DNA from: Curtobacterium sp. MCBA15_001
GTDB lineage: Bacteria > Actinomycetota > Actinomycetes > Actinomycetales > Microbacteriaceae
DNA length: 64,000 nucleotides
Assembly: GCF_001864835.1 (NCBI RefSeq)
Contig: NZ_MJGI01000003.1
Span: 100,951-164,950, forward strand
Direction of reading: 5' to 3'
Position 1 is the first letter of the stretch. Every line of letters begins with the position of its first letter. The translations under genes were made by a program, and so were the position numbers. Below the pieces are notes generated by a model that searched no databases, was not told the origin of the DNA, and saw only the letters and a list, made by a program, of their open reading frames with translations. Below, one piece after another: positions 18,345 through 27,878 of the stretch.

Positions 18345-19175
18345 GTGCCCGACCTCACGCGTTTCGCCGCCCCCGGCGAGGCCCCGCCCTTCTCCGACCA
18401 GACCCTGGTCGACGTCCGCGCCGGTCGTGCGGTGGTTCTCTCCGAACCGGACGGCGCCGCGGAACCCGACGGGGTCGCGGTGGCCAGGGACGGCGAGCTC
18501 GAGCTGGTCGTCGCCCTGGAGGCCCGTGGCCGCGGTGTCGGGACCCGGCTCGTCGAGCAGGCGCTCGCGCTGGGCGGCGGGGCCGCTCCCCGGCTCGCCT
18601 GGGCGCACGGCGACCACCCGGCGGCACGCGCGATCGCGACGCGGCTGGGATGGGCCGCCACGCGGACGCTGCTGCAGCTGCGCGCGCCGGTGCCGACGGT
18701 CGGAGCCGACCAGGGCCTCCCGTCCGGGTACGCGCTGGCAGCGTTCCGGGCCGGCAGCGCCTCCGCGCCGAGCACCGACGAGTCGGACTGGCTCGCGCTC
18801 AACGCCACGGCGTTCGCGCACCACCCGGAGCAGGGGTCGATGACGCTCGACGACCTGCGGGCACGCGAAGCCGAGGGGTGGTTCGACGGCGACGACCTGC
18901 TGCTCCTGCGTGACGCCGCCGGCGACCTGGCGGGGTCGTGCTGGCTCAAGGTCGAGGGCGGCATCGGCGAGTTCTACGCCGTGGCCGTCCGTCCCGACCT
19001 GCAGGGGCGGGGCCTCGGCGGCGTGCTCATGCGGGCGGGCACGGCACGGCTCCTCGGACGCGACCTGCAGGCGCAGGCGCTCTACGTCGAGGGCGACAAC
19101 GAACCGGCCCTGGCGCTCTACCGGCGGTCCGGGTTCACGCAGCACGCGATCGACGTGCAGTACGCCGCGCCCTGA
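18345..19175 (+). CDS. mshD: Mycothiol synthase
   Basis: A 276-residue protein made of two GNAT domains. The N-terminal half is degenerate (LEARGRGVGTRLVEQAL); the C-terminal half is active-like (AVRPDLQGRGLGGVLM). The MshD-specific stretch LALNATAFAHHPEQGSM lies between. It acetylates the Cys of Cys-GlcN-Ins, the last step of mycothiol synthesis, a thiol restricted to actinobacteria. It starts at GTG 18345, 2 nt after the glnR stop, so the two form an operon. Confidence 0.93.
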   Translation: MPDLTRFAAPGEAPPFSDQTLVDVRAGRAVVLSEPDGAAEPDGVAVARDGELELVVALEARGRGVGTRLVEQALALGGGAAPRLAWAHGDHPAARAIATRLGWAATRTLLQLRAPVPTVGADQGLPSGYALAAFRAGSASAPSTDESDWLALNATAFAHHPEQGSMTLDDLRAREAEGWFDGDDLLLLRDAAGDLAGSCWLKVEGGIGEFYAVAVRPDLQGRGLGGVLMRAGTARLLGRDLQAQALYVEGDNEPALALYRRSGFTQHAIDVQYAAP

Positions 19176-19176
19176 G

Positions 19177-19224
19177 ATCCATCCACAGGCCACGGGGCGC
19201 TGACATCCATCCACAGGCCACGGG
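19177..19224 (+). repeat. Direct repeat, two 20-bp copies
   Basis: ATCCATCCACAGGCCACGGG occurs at 19177-19196 and 19205-19224, 28 bp apart, directly before the ppk promoter. It could be a recent duplication or a paired binding site. Confidence 0.75.
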
Positions 19225-19253
19225 AGCGTGGCGTCGTGGACACCGGCGGGTGG

Positions 19254-19259
19254 CAGGAT
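19254..19259 (+). promoter_or_regulatory. -10 hexamer CAGGAT of ppk
   Basis: CAGGAT begins 12 nt before ATG 19266. The 20-bp direct repeats end 29 bp upstream of it, covering the -35 area. Confidence 0.45.
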
Positions 19260-19265
19260 GTGCGC

Positions 19266-21431
19266 ATGGACACCGAACCGCAGCTCGACGGGGACTCCGT
19301 CTCGCACGACCTCGACGACTTCGACGAGGTCGTCGAGACCGAGCACGAGTCGTTGCCCACGGACCGCTACTTCGACCGTGAGATCAGCTGGCTGCGGTTC
19401 AACCAGCGCGTGCTCGAACTCGGCGAGGACCGCACGGTCCCCCTGCTCGAGCGCGCCAACTTCCTGGCGATCTTCGCGTCGAACCTCGACGAGTTCTTCA
19501 TGGTCCGGGTCGCCGGGCTGAAGCGCCGCATCGACACCGGGATCGCCGTCCCGACCAACGTCGGCCGTGCCCCGAGCGACGTGCTGCGGGACATCGCACG
19601 CAAGGCCCACGAGCTGCAGGACCGGCACGCGCAGGCGTTCATCGGGTCGCTCAAGCCCGACATGGACGCGGCTGGCATCCACATCGAGCACTGGTCCGAC
19701 CTGGCCGAGGCCGACCGGCTCACCATGCGCGACTACTTCGCCGAGCAGATCTTCCCGGTGCTCATGCCGCTGGCGGTCGACCCGGCACACCCGTTCCCCT
19801 ACATCTCCGGCCTCTCGCTGAACCTGGCCGTCCGCGTCCGCAACCCGAAGTCGCAGCGGCAGGAGTTCGCGCGTCTCAAGGTCCCGCAGAACTTCTCGCG
19901 GCTGATCCCGCTGCCGGACGACAGCTCGGGCCGCATGCGCTTCATCCCACTCGAGGACCTGATCGCCAACCACCTGGACGACCTGTTCCCGGGGATGGAG
20001 GTCCTCGAGCACCACGTGTTCCGCGTCACCCGCAACGAGGACGTCGAGATCGAGGAAGACGAGGCCGAGAACCTCATCCAGGCCCTCGAGCGCGAACTGC
20101 TCCGTCGCCGCTTCGGCCCGCCCATCCGTCTCGAGATCACCGAGGACATGGACCCGGTCACGCTCGGGCTGCTCGTGCGCGAGCTCGACATCACGGAACA
20201 AGAGGTCTACCGGCTGCCGTCGCCGCTCGACCTCGGCTGCCTGTTCGAGATCTCCAAGATCAGCCGCCCCGACCTGCACTACCCCAAGCACGTGCCGACC
20301 ACCCCGGTGCAGTTCCAGCCGGGCGAACCGAACACGAAGCCCGACCTGTTCCGGGCGATCGCCACGCGCGACGTCCTGGTCCACCACCCGTACGAGTCCT
20401 TCGCGACCAGCGTGCAGGCGTTCCTCGAGCAGGCCGCGGCGGACCCGAACGTCCTCGCCATCAAGCAGACGCTCTACCGCACCTCCGGCGACTCCCCCAT
20501 CGTCGAGGCCCTGATCGACGCGGCCGCCGCCGGCAAGCAGGTCCTGGCCCTGGTCGAGATCAAGGCGCGCTTCGACGAGCAGAACAACATCACGTGGGCC
20601 CGCAAGCTGGAGAAGGCGGGCGTCCACGTGGTCTACGGCCTGGTCGGGCTGAAGACGCACTCCAAGCTCGTGCTCGTCATCCGGCAGGAAGGCGGCACGC
20701 TCAAGCACTACACGCACATCGGCACGGGCAACTACAACCCGAAGACCTCGCGCATCTACGAGGACATGGGCCTGTTCACCGCGGACGACACCGTGGGCAA
20801 GGACCTGACCCGCCTGTTCAACGAGCTCTCCGGCTACGCGATCGAGAAGAAGTTCAAGCGCCTGCTCGTCGCGCCGCTGCACCTGCGGAAGGGCCTGCTC
20901 AAGCGGATCCAGGTCGAGACGGACAACGCCCTGGCCGGGCTGCCCTCGGGCATCCGGATCAAGGTGAACTCGATGGTCGACGAGCAGATCATCGACGCGC
21001 TGTACCTCGCCAGCCAGGCCGGCGTGCCGGTCGACATCTGGGTGCGCGGCATCTGCTCGCTCAAGCCCGGCATCGAAGGCGTCAGCGAGACGATCCGCGT
21101 CCGCAGCGTCGTCGGGCGCTACCTCGAGCACTCCCGCGCGTTCGCGTTCCACAACGACGGCGACCCGTACGTGTTCATCGGCAGCGCCGACATGATGCAC
21201 CGCAACCTCGACCGCCGGGTCGAAGCCCTCGTGCGGCTGTCCGACCCCGCGCACGTCACCGAGGTCACCGACATGTTCGACCTCGCGATGGCCGAGACCA
21301 CCAGCTCGTGGCACCTGGAGTCCGACGGCGAGTGGACGCGGCACTCCACCGACGACGACGGCCGACCGCTCGAGGACGTGCAGAATGTCCTCATGCGGAA
21401 GATCTCGTCCCGGAAGCGCTCTGCACGGTGA
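19266..21431 (+). CDS. ppk1: Polyphosphate kinase 1
   Basis: A 721-residue enzyme that polymerises the gamma-phosphate of ATP into polyphosphate, and the reverse. Visible signatures: N-terminal [20 protein letters not shown], the middle [13 protein letters not shown], and the phospholipase D-like catalytic segments [18 protein letters not shown] and [20 protein letters not shown] with the autophosphorylated His (near residue 484). The C-terminal part contains [19 protein letters not shown] 19266 is chosen over a GTG ten codons upstream because of the 12-nt promoter spacing. It overlaps the mutT1-like gene. Confidence 0.96.
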   Translation: MDTEPQLDGDSVSHDLDDFDEVVETEHESLPTDRYFDREISWLRFNQRVLELGEDRTVPLLERANFLAIFASNLDEFFMVRVAGLKRRIDTGIAVPTNVGRAPSDVLRDIARKAHELQDRHAQAFIGSLKPDMDAAGIHIEHWSDLAEADRLTMRDYFAEQIFPVLMPLAVDPAHPFPYISGLSLNLAVRVRNPKSQRQEFARLKVPQNFSRLIPLPDDSSGRMRFIPLEDLIANHLDDLFPGMEVLEHHVFRVTRNEDVEIEEDEAENLIQALERELLRRRFGPPIRLEITEDMDPVTLGLLVRELDITEQEVYRLPSPLDLGCLFEISKISRPDLHYPKHVPTTPVQFQPGEPNTKPDLFRAIATRDVLVHHPYESFATSVQAFLEQAAADPNVLAIKQTLYRTSGDSPIVEALIDAAAAGKQVLALVEIKARFDEQNNITWARKLEKAGVHVVYGLVGLKTHSKLVLVIRQEGGTLKHYTHIGTGNYNPKTSRIYEDMGLFTADDTVGKDLTRLFNELSGYAIEKKFKRLLVAPLHLRKGLLKRIQVETDNALAGLPSGIRIKVNSMVDEQIIDALYLASQAGVPVDIWVRGICSLKPGIEGVSETIRVRSVVGRYLEHSRAFAFHNDGDPYVFIGSADMMHRNLDRRVEALVRLSDPAHVTEVTDMFDLAMAETTSSWHLESDGEWTRHSTDDDGRPLEDVQNVLMRKISSRKRSAR

Positions 21432-22375
21432 AGGGCGGACCCTCGGGCCCCGTCGTCGCTGCGGGCGCAGTGGTCTGGCGGGAGCAGGACGGCATACCGC
21501 TCGTGCTCCTCATCCACCGCGAGCACCACAACGACGTCTCGTTCCCCAAGGGCAAGGTCGACCCGGGCGAGGCGATCCCCACCGCCGCCGTGCGGGAGAT
21601 CGACGAGGAGACCGGCTACCGCGTCCACCTCGGCGCACCGCTCGGGACCGCCGAGTACCTGCTGCCGAACGGCCGCGACAAGGTCGTCCACTACTGGGCG
21701 GCCCGGGTCTCGGCGAAGGAGCACGAGCGCGCCGGCGCCTTCCGCCCGAACGACGAGGTCGCGGCGGTCGAGTGGGTCGGCATCGACGACGCCCGTGCGC
21801 GGCTGACCTACGCCCGTGACGTCGAGATCCTCGACCGCTTCGCCGAGCGCGCCGAGCAGGGGCAGCACGACACCTTCGCCCTCATCGCGCTCCGGCACGC
21901 CAAGACCACGCCCGGGCACGACTGGCACGGCCCCGACGCCACCCGGCCCCTGCTGCCCGTCGGTCGTTCGCAGGCCCGGGCCGTGGCGGCCCCGGTCGCG
22001 GCGTACGGCCCGCGCAAGATCCTCAGCAGCACGGCCGCGCGGTGCCTGGCCACCGTCGAGCCGCTCTCCGACGCGGTCCGGGTCGGGGTGTCGAGCACCC
22101 CGGGCATCAGCCAGGACGCCCACGACCAGGGCACCGACGACGTCAAGGGCGTCGTGCGCAAGCGGCTCGCCAAGGGCAAGTCCGCCGTGCTCTGCTCGCA
22201 CGGTCCGGTGCTGCCGGACATCGTCGCGCGCATCGCCACGGACACCGCTGACGACGCGAGCCGCTTCGACCTGCGCCGGGCCGCGATGCTGTCCGTCGGT
22301 GACTTCGCCGTGCTGCACATCGCCGGCGGGACGCTGATCGCGGTCGAGACGCACCGCAACCCCGTCTCGGCGTAG
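21428..22375 (+). CDS. MutT1-like NUDIX hydrolase fused to a histidine phosphatase
   Basis: A 315-residue protein starting at GTG 21428 (GTGA overlap with ppk1). The NUDIX box [20 protein letters not shown] followed by TGY is complete at about residues 38-60. The C-terminal third (from about 155) begins with the phosphohistidine motif [12 protein letters not shown] and has a second His in LCSHGPVLP. Mycobacterial MutT1 (same architecture, also next to ppk) hydrolyses 8-oxo-GTP, diadenosine polyphosphates and related nucleotides. This suggests nucleotide-pool cleaning tied to polyphosphate metabolism. Confidence 0.88.
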   Translation: MKGGPSGPVVAAGAVVWREQDGIPLVLLIHREHHNDVSFPKGKVDPGEAIPTAAVREIDEETGYRVHLGAPLGTAEYLLPNGRDKVVHYWAARVSAKEHERAGAFRPNDEVAAVEWVGIDDARARLTYARDVEILDRFAERAEQGQHDTFALIALRHAKTTPGHDWHGPDATRPLLPVGRSQARAVAAPVAAYGPRKILSSTAARCLATVEPLSDAVRVGVSSTPGISQDAHDQGTDDVKGVVRKRLAKGKSAVLCSHGPVLPDIVARIATDTADDASRFDLRRAAMLSVGDFAVLHIAGGTLIAVETHRNPVSA

Positions 22376-22511
22376 CAGACCCCACGCCGGCGGCCCCGGG
22401 CCACGCAGCGGCGGACCCGGGTGGCGCCGGGCCGGACCGGCCTGCCCGGACGACCCGAGCCTCCAGACCGTCGCCAGGCACGCTGTTCCCGAGCATGCTC
22501 CTGGAACGACC
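22376..22511. other. Intergenic region before the pst control region
   Basis: It holds GC-rich spacer and the reverse copy of a 16-mer (22455-22470) that recurs at 44,255 and 63,975. No gene is seen. Confidence 0.5.
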
Positions 22512-22567
22512 GTTCTGCCACCGTTCCGCGCCGGGTGAACCCCTCGTTCACCTGCCGTTCACCGATG
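22512..22567 (+). promoter_or_regulatory. Pho-box array upstream of pstS
   Basis: Five units follow each other at 11-12 bp: 22512 GTTCTGCCACC, 22523 GTTCCGCGCCG, 22534 GGTGAACCCCTC, 22546 GTTCACCTGCC and 22557 GTTCACCGATG. The last two are exact GTTCACC cores 11 bp apart. The array ends 28 bp before the pstS -10, covering the -35 as expected for an activator such as RegX3-P. Confidence 0.75.
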
Positions 22568-22594
22568 ACGACCAATCCGGTCACTTCGCGTCCC

Positions 22595-22600
22595 TACAGT
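22595..22600 (+). promoter_or_regulatory. -10 hexamer TACAGT of pstSCAB
   Basis: TACAGT follows the Pho boxes and leaves a leader of about 67 nt, with GAAGGGA before the GTG. No -35 consensus is seen, consistent with activator-dependent initiation. Confidence 0.5.
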
Positions 22601-22673
22601 CGCTCGCGGGTCGGCACCGGCCCGCGGGACCACACAGCGGTCCCACCTGCTCTCACTTCCCGAAGGGACCCCT

Positions 22674-23783
22674 GTGAACATCAAGCGAATCGGTATGGTC
22701 GCGGCAGTCGCGATCACCGGCGCGGTCGTGCTCTCCTCGTGCGCGGCGAACGAAGGCGGCGCGGGCAGCACCACGTCGGCCTCGGCCTCGGGTGTCGACT
22801 ACTCGAACCTCAAGGGCACGCTCACCGGCTCGGGCTCCTCCGCCCAGCAGACCGCCGAGACCGTCTGGGCCGCTGGCTTCCAGGACCAGGCCTCCGGCGT
22901 CACGGTCAACTACTCGCCGGACGGCTCCGGCGCTGGCCGCAAGAACTTCATCGCCGGCGCGGCTGACTTCGCCGGCTCCGACGCCGCACTCTCGGACGAG
23001 GAGCTCTCGGGCACCTTCGCCAACTGCGCCGCGGACTCCAAGGCGATCGACATCCCCGTCTACATCTCCCCGATCGCGATCGCCTACAAGGTGGACGGCG
23101 TGAAGGACCTGACGCTCGACGCCAAGACGATCGCCGGCATCTTCGCCGGCAAGATCACCAAGTGGAACGACTCCCAGATCACGGCCCTGAACAAGGGCGC
23201 CGACCTGCCGGACGCCAACATCACCGTCGTGCACCGCAACGACGACTCGGGCACCACGCAGAACTTCTCCGACTACCTGTCGAAGAACGCCGGCGACGTC
23301 TGGACCGCTGCCCCGAGCCAGACCTTCCCGTACCAGGTCGGCGACAGCGCGAAGGGCACCTCGGGTGTGGCCTCGGCCATGCAGGGCGCCTCGAACGCCA
23401 TCACCTACATCGACGACTCCGGCGCGGGCGACCTGTCGAAGGCCAAGCTCATGGTCGGCGACACCGCCACCACCATCTCGGCTGACGGCGCGTCCAAGGT
23501 CGTCGCCGACTCCGAGACGGTCTCCGGTCGTGCGGACAACGACCTGGCGATCAACATCGACCGCAAGGACACCGCCAAGGGCGCCTGGCCGCTCGTGCTC
23601 GTCTCCTACGCCATCGCGTGCCAGGAGTACAAGGACTCGACCAAGGCCGACCTGGTCAAGGCGTACCTGACCTACGCCGTGTCGGACGACGCGCAGAAGG
23701 CCGCCGCCTCGGAGGCCAAGTCGGCCGCCCTGTCGAGCGACCTCGGCAAGAAGGCCGCTGACGCGGTCGCCTCCATCAAGTAA
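22674..23783 (+). CDS. pstS: Phosphate-binding lipoprotein PstS
   Basis: A 369-residue periplasmic-type binding protein anchored by lipid. The signal peptide MNIKRIGMVAAVAITGAVVL ends in lipobox LSSC (Cys about 23). Phosphate-contact motifs LTGSGSSAQQTAE, RKNFIAGAADFAGSDAAL and DDSGTTQNFSDYL are present. GTG 22674 follows GAAGGGA. It is the first gene of pstSCAB and is followed by a 14-bp hairpin that may keep its level above the membrane genes. Confidence 0.96.
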   Translation: MNIKRIGMVAAVAITGAVVLSSCAANEGGAGSTTSASASGVDYSNLKGTLTGSGSSAQQTAETVWAAGFQDQASGVTVNYSPDGSGAGRKNFIAGAADFAGSDAALSDEELSGTFANCAADSKAIDIPVYISPIAIAYKVDGVKDLTLDAKTIAGIFAGKITKWNDSQITALNKGADLPDANITVVHRNDDSGTTQNFSDYLSKNAGDVWTAAPSQTFPYQVGDSAKGTSGVASAMQGASNAITYIDDSGAGDLSKAKLMVGDTATTISADGASKVVADSETVSGRADNDLAINIDRKDTAKGAWPLVLVSYAIACQEYKDSTKADLVKAYLTYAVSDDAQKAAASEAKSAALSSDLGKKAADAVASIK

Positions 23784-23797
23784 CTCCTCACCGAGAG

Positions 23798-23834
23798 CCC
23801 GGACGCCGGTCAGCACGACCGACCGGCGTCCGGG
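23798..23834 (+). terminator. 14-bp intercistronic hairpin after pstS
   Basis: CCCGGACGCCGGTC (23798-23811) pairs exactly with 23821-23834 around a 9-nt loop. It sits between pstS and pstC, without a T-run. It likely attenuates or protects the pstS message. Confidence 0.65.
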
Positions 23835-23869
23835 CGCTTCCCCGTCTCCCGACAGGAGTCCCACTCCCC

Positions 23870-24820
23870 ATGACGACCGCACCCGTCCAGCAGGGTTCCA
23901 CGGTGACCCCGCCGAAGCCCAAGCCCGTCGTCCGTGTCGGCGACCGCGTGTTCTCCGCCGCTTCGGTCATCTCCGGCGGCCTCATCCTGGTCGTCCTCGC
24001 CCTGGTCGCGGCCTTCCTCGTCGCACAGAGCGTCCCCGCGTTCTCGGCCAAGGCGGGCGAGCTGCCGAACCAGGCGAAGAACTTCTGGGACTACGTCGGG
24101 CCGCTGGTCTTCGGGACGATCTGGTCCGCGTTCCTCGCGCTGGTCTTCGCCGTGCCGCTCTCGATCGGCATCGCGCTCTTCATCTCACACTTCGCACCGC
24201 GCCGCATCGCGCCGGTGCTCGGCTACGTCATCGACCTGCTCGCCGCCGTGCCCTCGGTCGTCTACGGCCTCTGGGGCATCGTCGTCCTGGCGCGCTTCGT
24301 GCAGCCGTTCTACGCGTTCCTCAACGAGCACTTCGGCTGGATCCCGCTGTTCTCCGGGCAGGTGTCCGGCACGGGTCGCACGATCCTGACCGCCTCGATC
24401 GTGCTGGCCGTGATGGCGATCCCGATCATGACCGCGGTCATGCGCGAGATCTTCCTGCAGGCGCCGACCCTCAACGAAGAGGCCGCGCTCGCCCTGGGTG
24501 CCACCCGGTGGGAGATGATCCGCCTGTCGGTCCTGCCGTTCGCCAAGTCCGGGATCGTGTCGGCGATCATGCTCGGCCTGGGCCGTGCGCTCGGCGAGAC
24601 GATGGCGATCGCGCTCGTGCTGTCGGTCTCGACGAACGTCACGTTCAACCTGATCGGTTCCCTCAACCCGTCGACCATCGCCGCGAACATCGCGCTCCAG
24701 TTCGCGGAGGCGTCGGGCACCGCCCTGAACGCACTCATCGCGACGGGCCTGATCCTGTTCGTCATCACCCTGGTCATCAACATGCTCGCGCGGTACATCG
24801 TGCGCAAGCGCGTCAGCTGA
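23870..24820 (+). CDS. pstC: Phosphate ABC transporter permease PstC
   Basis: A 316-residue inner-membrane protein with six predicted helices. The EAA loop is NEEAALALGATRWEMI and the conserved LGRALGETMAIALVLS precedes the last helices. Together with PstA it forms the phosphate channel. ATG 23870 follows CAGGAG. Confidence 0.95.
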   Translation: MTTAPVQQGSTVTPPKPKPVVRVGDRVFSAASVISGGLILVVLALVAAFLVAQSVPAFSAKAGELPNQAKNFWDYVGPLVFGTIWSAFLALVFAVPLSIGIALFISHFAPRRIAPVLGYVIDLLAAVPSVVYGLWGIVVLARFVQPFYAFLNEHFGWIPLFSGQVSGTGRTILTASIVLAVMAIPIMTAVMREIFLQAPTLNEEAALALGATRWEMIRLSVLPFAKSGIVSAIMLGLGRALGETMAIALVLSVSTNVTFNLIGSLNPSTIAANIALQFAEASGTALNALIATGLILFVITLVINMLARYIVRKRVS

Positions 24821-24833
24821 GAGGTCGCACCCG

Positions 24834-25913
24834 ATGTCCCTCGCACTCCGTCAGTCCGCCGGCAACGTCTTCGCCAACGGCAAGCTGCACAAGTCCGTCC
24901 CGTGGCTGCTGCTCGGCGGCAGCTGGGTCGCCCTGGCCCTCGTCTTCGCCCTGCTCAACGCGGGCGGCGCCGTCAAGGACTTCAACATCGTCGCCGCGCT
25001 GTTCCTCGGCACGGTCCTGTTCGACGTGCTCATCGTGGTCGTCTCGCGGATCGTCGAGGGTGGCCGCAAGGCCGTCGACCGCCTGGTCACCTCGCTCGTC
25101 GTCACCGCGTTCGTGATCGCCGTCCTGCCGCTCGTGTCGCTGCTCTGGACCGTGCTGGCCGACGGCCTCGCCCGGTTCGACGCCGCGTTCTTCTCGTACT
25201 CGATGCGCGGCGTGATCTCGGTCGGCGGTGGCGCGGTGCACGCCCTCGTCGGCACGCTCGAGATCACGCTCTTCGCGGCGCTGATCAGCGTGCCGATCGG
25301 CCTGCTGACCTCGATCTACCTGGTCGAGTACGGTCGCGGCGCCCTGGCCCGCGGCATCACGTTCTTCGTCGACGTCATGACGGGCATCCCCTCGATCGTC
25401 GCCGGTCTGTTCGCGTACTCGCTGTTCGCGCTCTTCCTCGGTCCCGGTGCCCGCTTCGGCCTGGTCGGCTCGGTCGCCCTCGCGGTGCTGATGATCCCGA
25501 TCGTCGTGCGCTCCACCGAGGAGGTCCTGAAGATCGTCCCGATGGAACTCCGCGAGGCGTCGTACGCGCTCGGTGTGCCGAAGTGGCTGACGATCGTCAA
25601 GGTCGTGCTGCCCACGTCGCTCGCCGGCATCACGACGGGCGTGATGCTCGCCATCGCCCGCGTCATCGGTGAGACCGCTCCCCTGCTGGTCACGGCCGGC
25701 TTCACCACGAGCATGAACTACGACCTGTTCGGCAACCCGATGATGACACTGCCGGTGTTCGCGTACACGCAGTACTCGCAGCAGGGCGCCAACCCGGTGC
25801 CGTTCGTCGACCGGGCCTGGACCGCAGCCCTCGTGCTCATCCTCATCGTGATGCTGCTCAACCTGCTGGCCCGCTTCATCACCCGACTCTTCGCCCCCAA
25901 GCTCTCGCGCTAG
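24834..25913 (+). CDS. pstA: Phosphate ABC transporter permease PstA
   Basis: A 359-residue permease, longer than average because of two extra N-terminal hydrophobic segments (about 20-40 and 45-65) before the canonical region that begins near [11 protein letters not shown]. The EAA loop is [16 protein letters not shown] and [15 protein letters not shown] follows. It starts 13 nt after pstC with GAGAGG upstream. Confidence 0.94.
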   Translation: MSLALRQSAGNVFANGKLHKSVPWLLLGGSWVALALVFALLNAGGAVKDFNIVAALFLGTVLFDVLIVVVSRIVEGGRKAVDRLVTSLVVTAFVIAVLPLVSLLWTVLADGLARFDAAFFSYSMRGVISVGGGAVHALVGTLEITLFAALISVPIGLLTSIYLVEYGRGALARGITFFVDVMTGIPSIVAGLFAYSLFALFLGPGARFGLVGSVALAVLMIPIVVRSTEEVLKIVPMELREASYALGVPKWLTIVKVVLPTSLAGITTGVMLAIARVIGETAPLLVTAGFTTSMNYDLFGNPMMTLPVFAYTQYSQQGANPVPFVDRAWTAALVLILIVMLLNLLARFITRLFAPKLSR

Positions 25914-25948
25914 CCGCGACCCGAGCACCGAACACAGTAAGGATCACC

Positions 25949-26728
25949 GTGTCCAAGCGCATCGAGGTCGACGGCCTCAACGTCTACTACTCGAAGTTCC
26001 GCGCCGTCGAGGGCGTCGACATGACCATCGAACCCCGCACGGTGACGGCCTTCATCGGCCCGTCCGGCTGCGGCAAGTCGACCTTCCTCCGCACGCTGAA
26101 CCGCATGCACGAGGTCATCCCCGGCGCCTACGTCGAGGGTTCGGTCAAGGTCGACGGCGACGACCTGTACGCCCCCGGCGTCGACCCGGTCATCGTCCGT
26201 CGCCAGGTCGGCATGGTCTTCCAGCGGCCGAACCCGTTCCCGACGATGTCCATCAAGGACAACGTGCTGGCCGGCGTCAAGCTCAACAACAAGCGCATCA
26301 GCCGCTCCGAGTCCGAGGACATCGTCGAGCGCTCGCTGCAGGGCGCGAACCTGTGGAACGAGGTCAAGGACCGGCTCGACAAGCCCGGCATGGGCCTGTC
26401 CGGTGGGCAGCAGCAGCGTCTGTGCATCGCCCGCGCGATCGCGGTCCAGCCCGACGTGCTGCTGATGGACGAGCCCTGCTCGGCGCTCGACCCGATCTCG
26501 ACCCTGGCGATCGAGGACCTCATCGAGGAGCTGAAGAAGGACTTCACGATCGTGATCGTGACCCACAACATGCAGCAGGCCTCGCGCGTGTCCGACAAGA
26601 CCGCGTTCTTCAACATCGCGGGCACGGGTGCACCCGGCAAGCTCATCGAGTACGGCGACACCGCCACGATCTTCTCGAACCCGTCCGTCAAGGCGACCGA
26701 GGACTACGTCTCGGGTCGCTTCGGATGA
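25949..26728 (+). CDS. pstB: Phosphate ABC transporter ATPase PstB
   Basis: A 259-residue ATPase with Walker [19 protein letters not shown]-loop [12 protein letters not shown], signature [10 protein letters not shown], Walker [12 protein letters not shown] and switch VTHNMQQA. The [13 protein letters not shown] stretch is specific for PstB. The start is GTG 25949 with AAGGA upstream. It ends the pst operon before a strong hairpin. Confidence 0.96.
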   Translation: MSKRIEVDGLNVYYSKFRAVEGVDMTIEPRTVTAFIGPSGCGKSTFLRTLNRMHEVIPGAYVEGSVKVDGDDLYAPGVDPVIVRRQVGMVFQRPNPFPTMSIKDNVLAGVKLNNKRISRSESEDIVERSLQGANLWNEVKDRLDKPGMGLSGGQQQRLCIARAIAVQPDVLLMDEPCSALDPISTLAIEDLIEELKKDFTIVIVTHNMQQASRVSDKTAFFNIAGTGAPGKLIEYGDTATIFSNPSVKATEDYVSGRFG

Positions 26729-26750
26729 GCTGACGCTCCAGCACGGCCAG

Positions 26751-26789
26751 GAGGCCCGGTGCACGTCCGCAGGGACGGCACCGGGCCTC
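26751..26789. terminator. Hairpin, GAGGCCCGG family, after pstB
   Basis: GAGGCCCGGTGCACGTCC (26751-26768) pairs with GGACGGCACCGGGCCTC (26773-26789) with one bulge. It ends the pst operon. Confidence 0.7.
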
Positions 26790-26848
26790 TCGTGGTCCCG
26801 CTGGGCGCCCTCGCCATTGCACCTGGGCGCGGGTTGCCGACCCGGAAC

Positions 26849-26882
26849 GACATGTCCGCTGTCGTACGACAACGGAGATGTC
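26849..26882. repeat. TCGTACGA-centred palindrome 1 (34 bp, imperfect)
   Basis: GACATGTCCG and CGGAGATGTC flank the core CTGTCGTACGACAA. The core shares its centre with the perfect palindrome 72 bp downstream. It lies in the gap between pstB and the rskA end. Confidence 0.65.
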
Positions 26883-26912
26883 GCGGCGCTGGCAGCCGAT
26901 CCGGCCCGCACG

Positions 26913-26962
26913 CGCGAAACGACGAAGCCGCTGTCGTACGACAGCGGCTTCGTCCTTTCGCG
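26913..26962. repeat. TCGTACGA-centred palindrome 2 (34 bp perfect, 50 bp extended)
   Basis: Positions 26921-26954 are a perfect palindrome (half: GACGAAGCCGCTGTCGT). Outer CGCGAAA/TTTCGCG arms extend it to 50 bp with one mismatch pair. It can form a long hairpin or cruciform and probably also ends the rskA transcript. Confidence 0.75.
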
Positions 26963-27014
26963 TCGGCAGTTGCACCGCGAACGGGACCGCCGAGCCGCGA
27001 CCGCCCGCGCGGGG

Positions 27015-27878
27015 CTACGCGGACTCGGTCGGGACGGCCACGATCGGCGTCGTGGTCGGCTGCTCCGAGCCACCGGCGGGCTCGACCGTGATGCCGATCG
27101 TCGCACCGCTCGACTTCGCGCCACTCAGCACCGCCGAGCGCACGCCGCCGTCGACGTCGTTCATGAGGCCGGCCGACTTGATGGTGCCGCCGGAGGACTC
27201 CGACCCGATGTACCAGAGCTCGTAGGTCTTGTCCTTCGGTGCGGCCTTCACGCCGTCGAGGATGACCGCCGACTTGCCGAGCTGGTCCGACCACACGACG
27301 GTGGCCGTGCCGCCGCCCGAGACCTTCGCGGTCGAGCGGGCGAAGTCGGGCGAGGCATAGATCTGGTCGAGCCCGGATGCTGCCTGCGAGCTGCTGACCC
27401 CGGGTCCGTCCTGGGTGCCGAAGAGCGCACCGCCGGCACCGACGCCGATCGACACACACACGACACCGACCGCTGCGACGGCACCGAGGAACGCTGCCGG
27501 ACGCTGGAACCAGCGGCGGCGAGCCGCGGCACTGGCCGCACCCCCACCGGAGGTGACGGACGTGACGGAGGCGCTGGGGGCCTCCTGGACGGTCTCGGGC
27601 CTCTCGGCCACGTGACGGGCCGGGGCGACCGGAGCAGCGGAGACCTGCGGGGTGGTCTGGATCGCGGCCATCAGCGAGGCCTTGAGGCCTGCCGGCGGCG
27701 CGACGGGCTCGACCGCGTAGGCCAGGGCCCGTGCGGTCTCGGCCAGCGAGTCGGCCTCGGCACGGAGTTCCGGGAACTCGGCTAGCGCGATCTCGAGCTC
27801 GTGGCGCTCGTCGTCGGACAGGGCATCGGTGGCCCAGGAACCGGTCAGGAGCGCGGGGTCGTCGTGTCGTTCGGTCAT
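27015..27878 (-). CDS. rskA: Anti-sigma factor RskA (anti-SigK)
   Basis: A 287-residue single-pass membrane protein. The cytoplasmic anti-sigma domain (about 1-75, LLTGSWATDALSDDERHELE) binds SigK. A long Ala/Pro/Thr linker and a membrane helix (about 125-150, AAFLGAVAAVGVVCVSIGVGA) follow. The extracellular RskA_C domain contains TYELWYIGSESSGG and GITVEPAGGSEQPT. Regulated proteolysis of RskA releases SigK in mycobacteria. ATG 27878 overlaps the sigK stop as ATGA. Confidence 0.92.
   Translation of the reverse strand: MTERHDDPALLTGSWATDALSDDERHELEIALAEFPELRAEADSLAETARALAYAVEPVAPPAGLKASLMAAIQTTPQVSAAPVAPARHVAERPETVQEAPSASVTSVTSGGGAASAAARRRWFQRPAAFLGAVAAVGVVCVSIGVGAGGALFGTQDGPGVSSSQAASGLDQIYASPDFARSTAKVSGGGTATVVWSDQLGKSAVILDGVKAAPKDKTYELWYIGSESSGGTIKSAGLMNDVDGGVRSAVLSGAKSSGATIGITVEPAGGSEQPTTTPIVAVPTESA

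Noticed and set aside
18306..21344. 1000-codon open frame antisense to mshD and ppk1
   Set aside because: It mirrors ppk1 and mshD codon structure and has the Asp/Val/Leu/Arg bias of an opposite-strand shadow.
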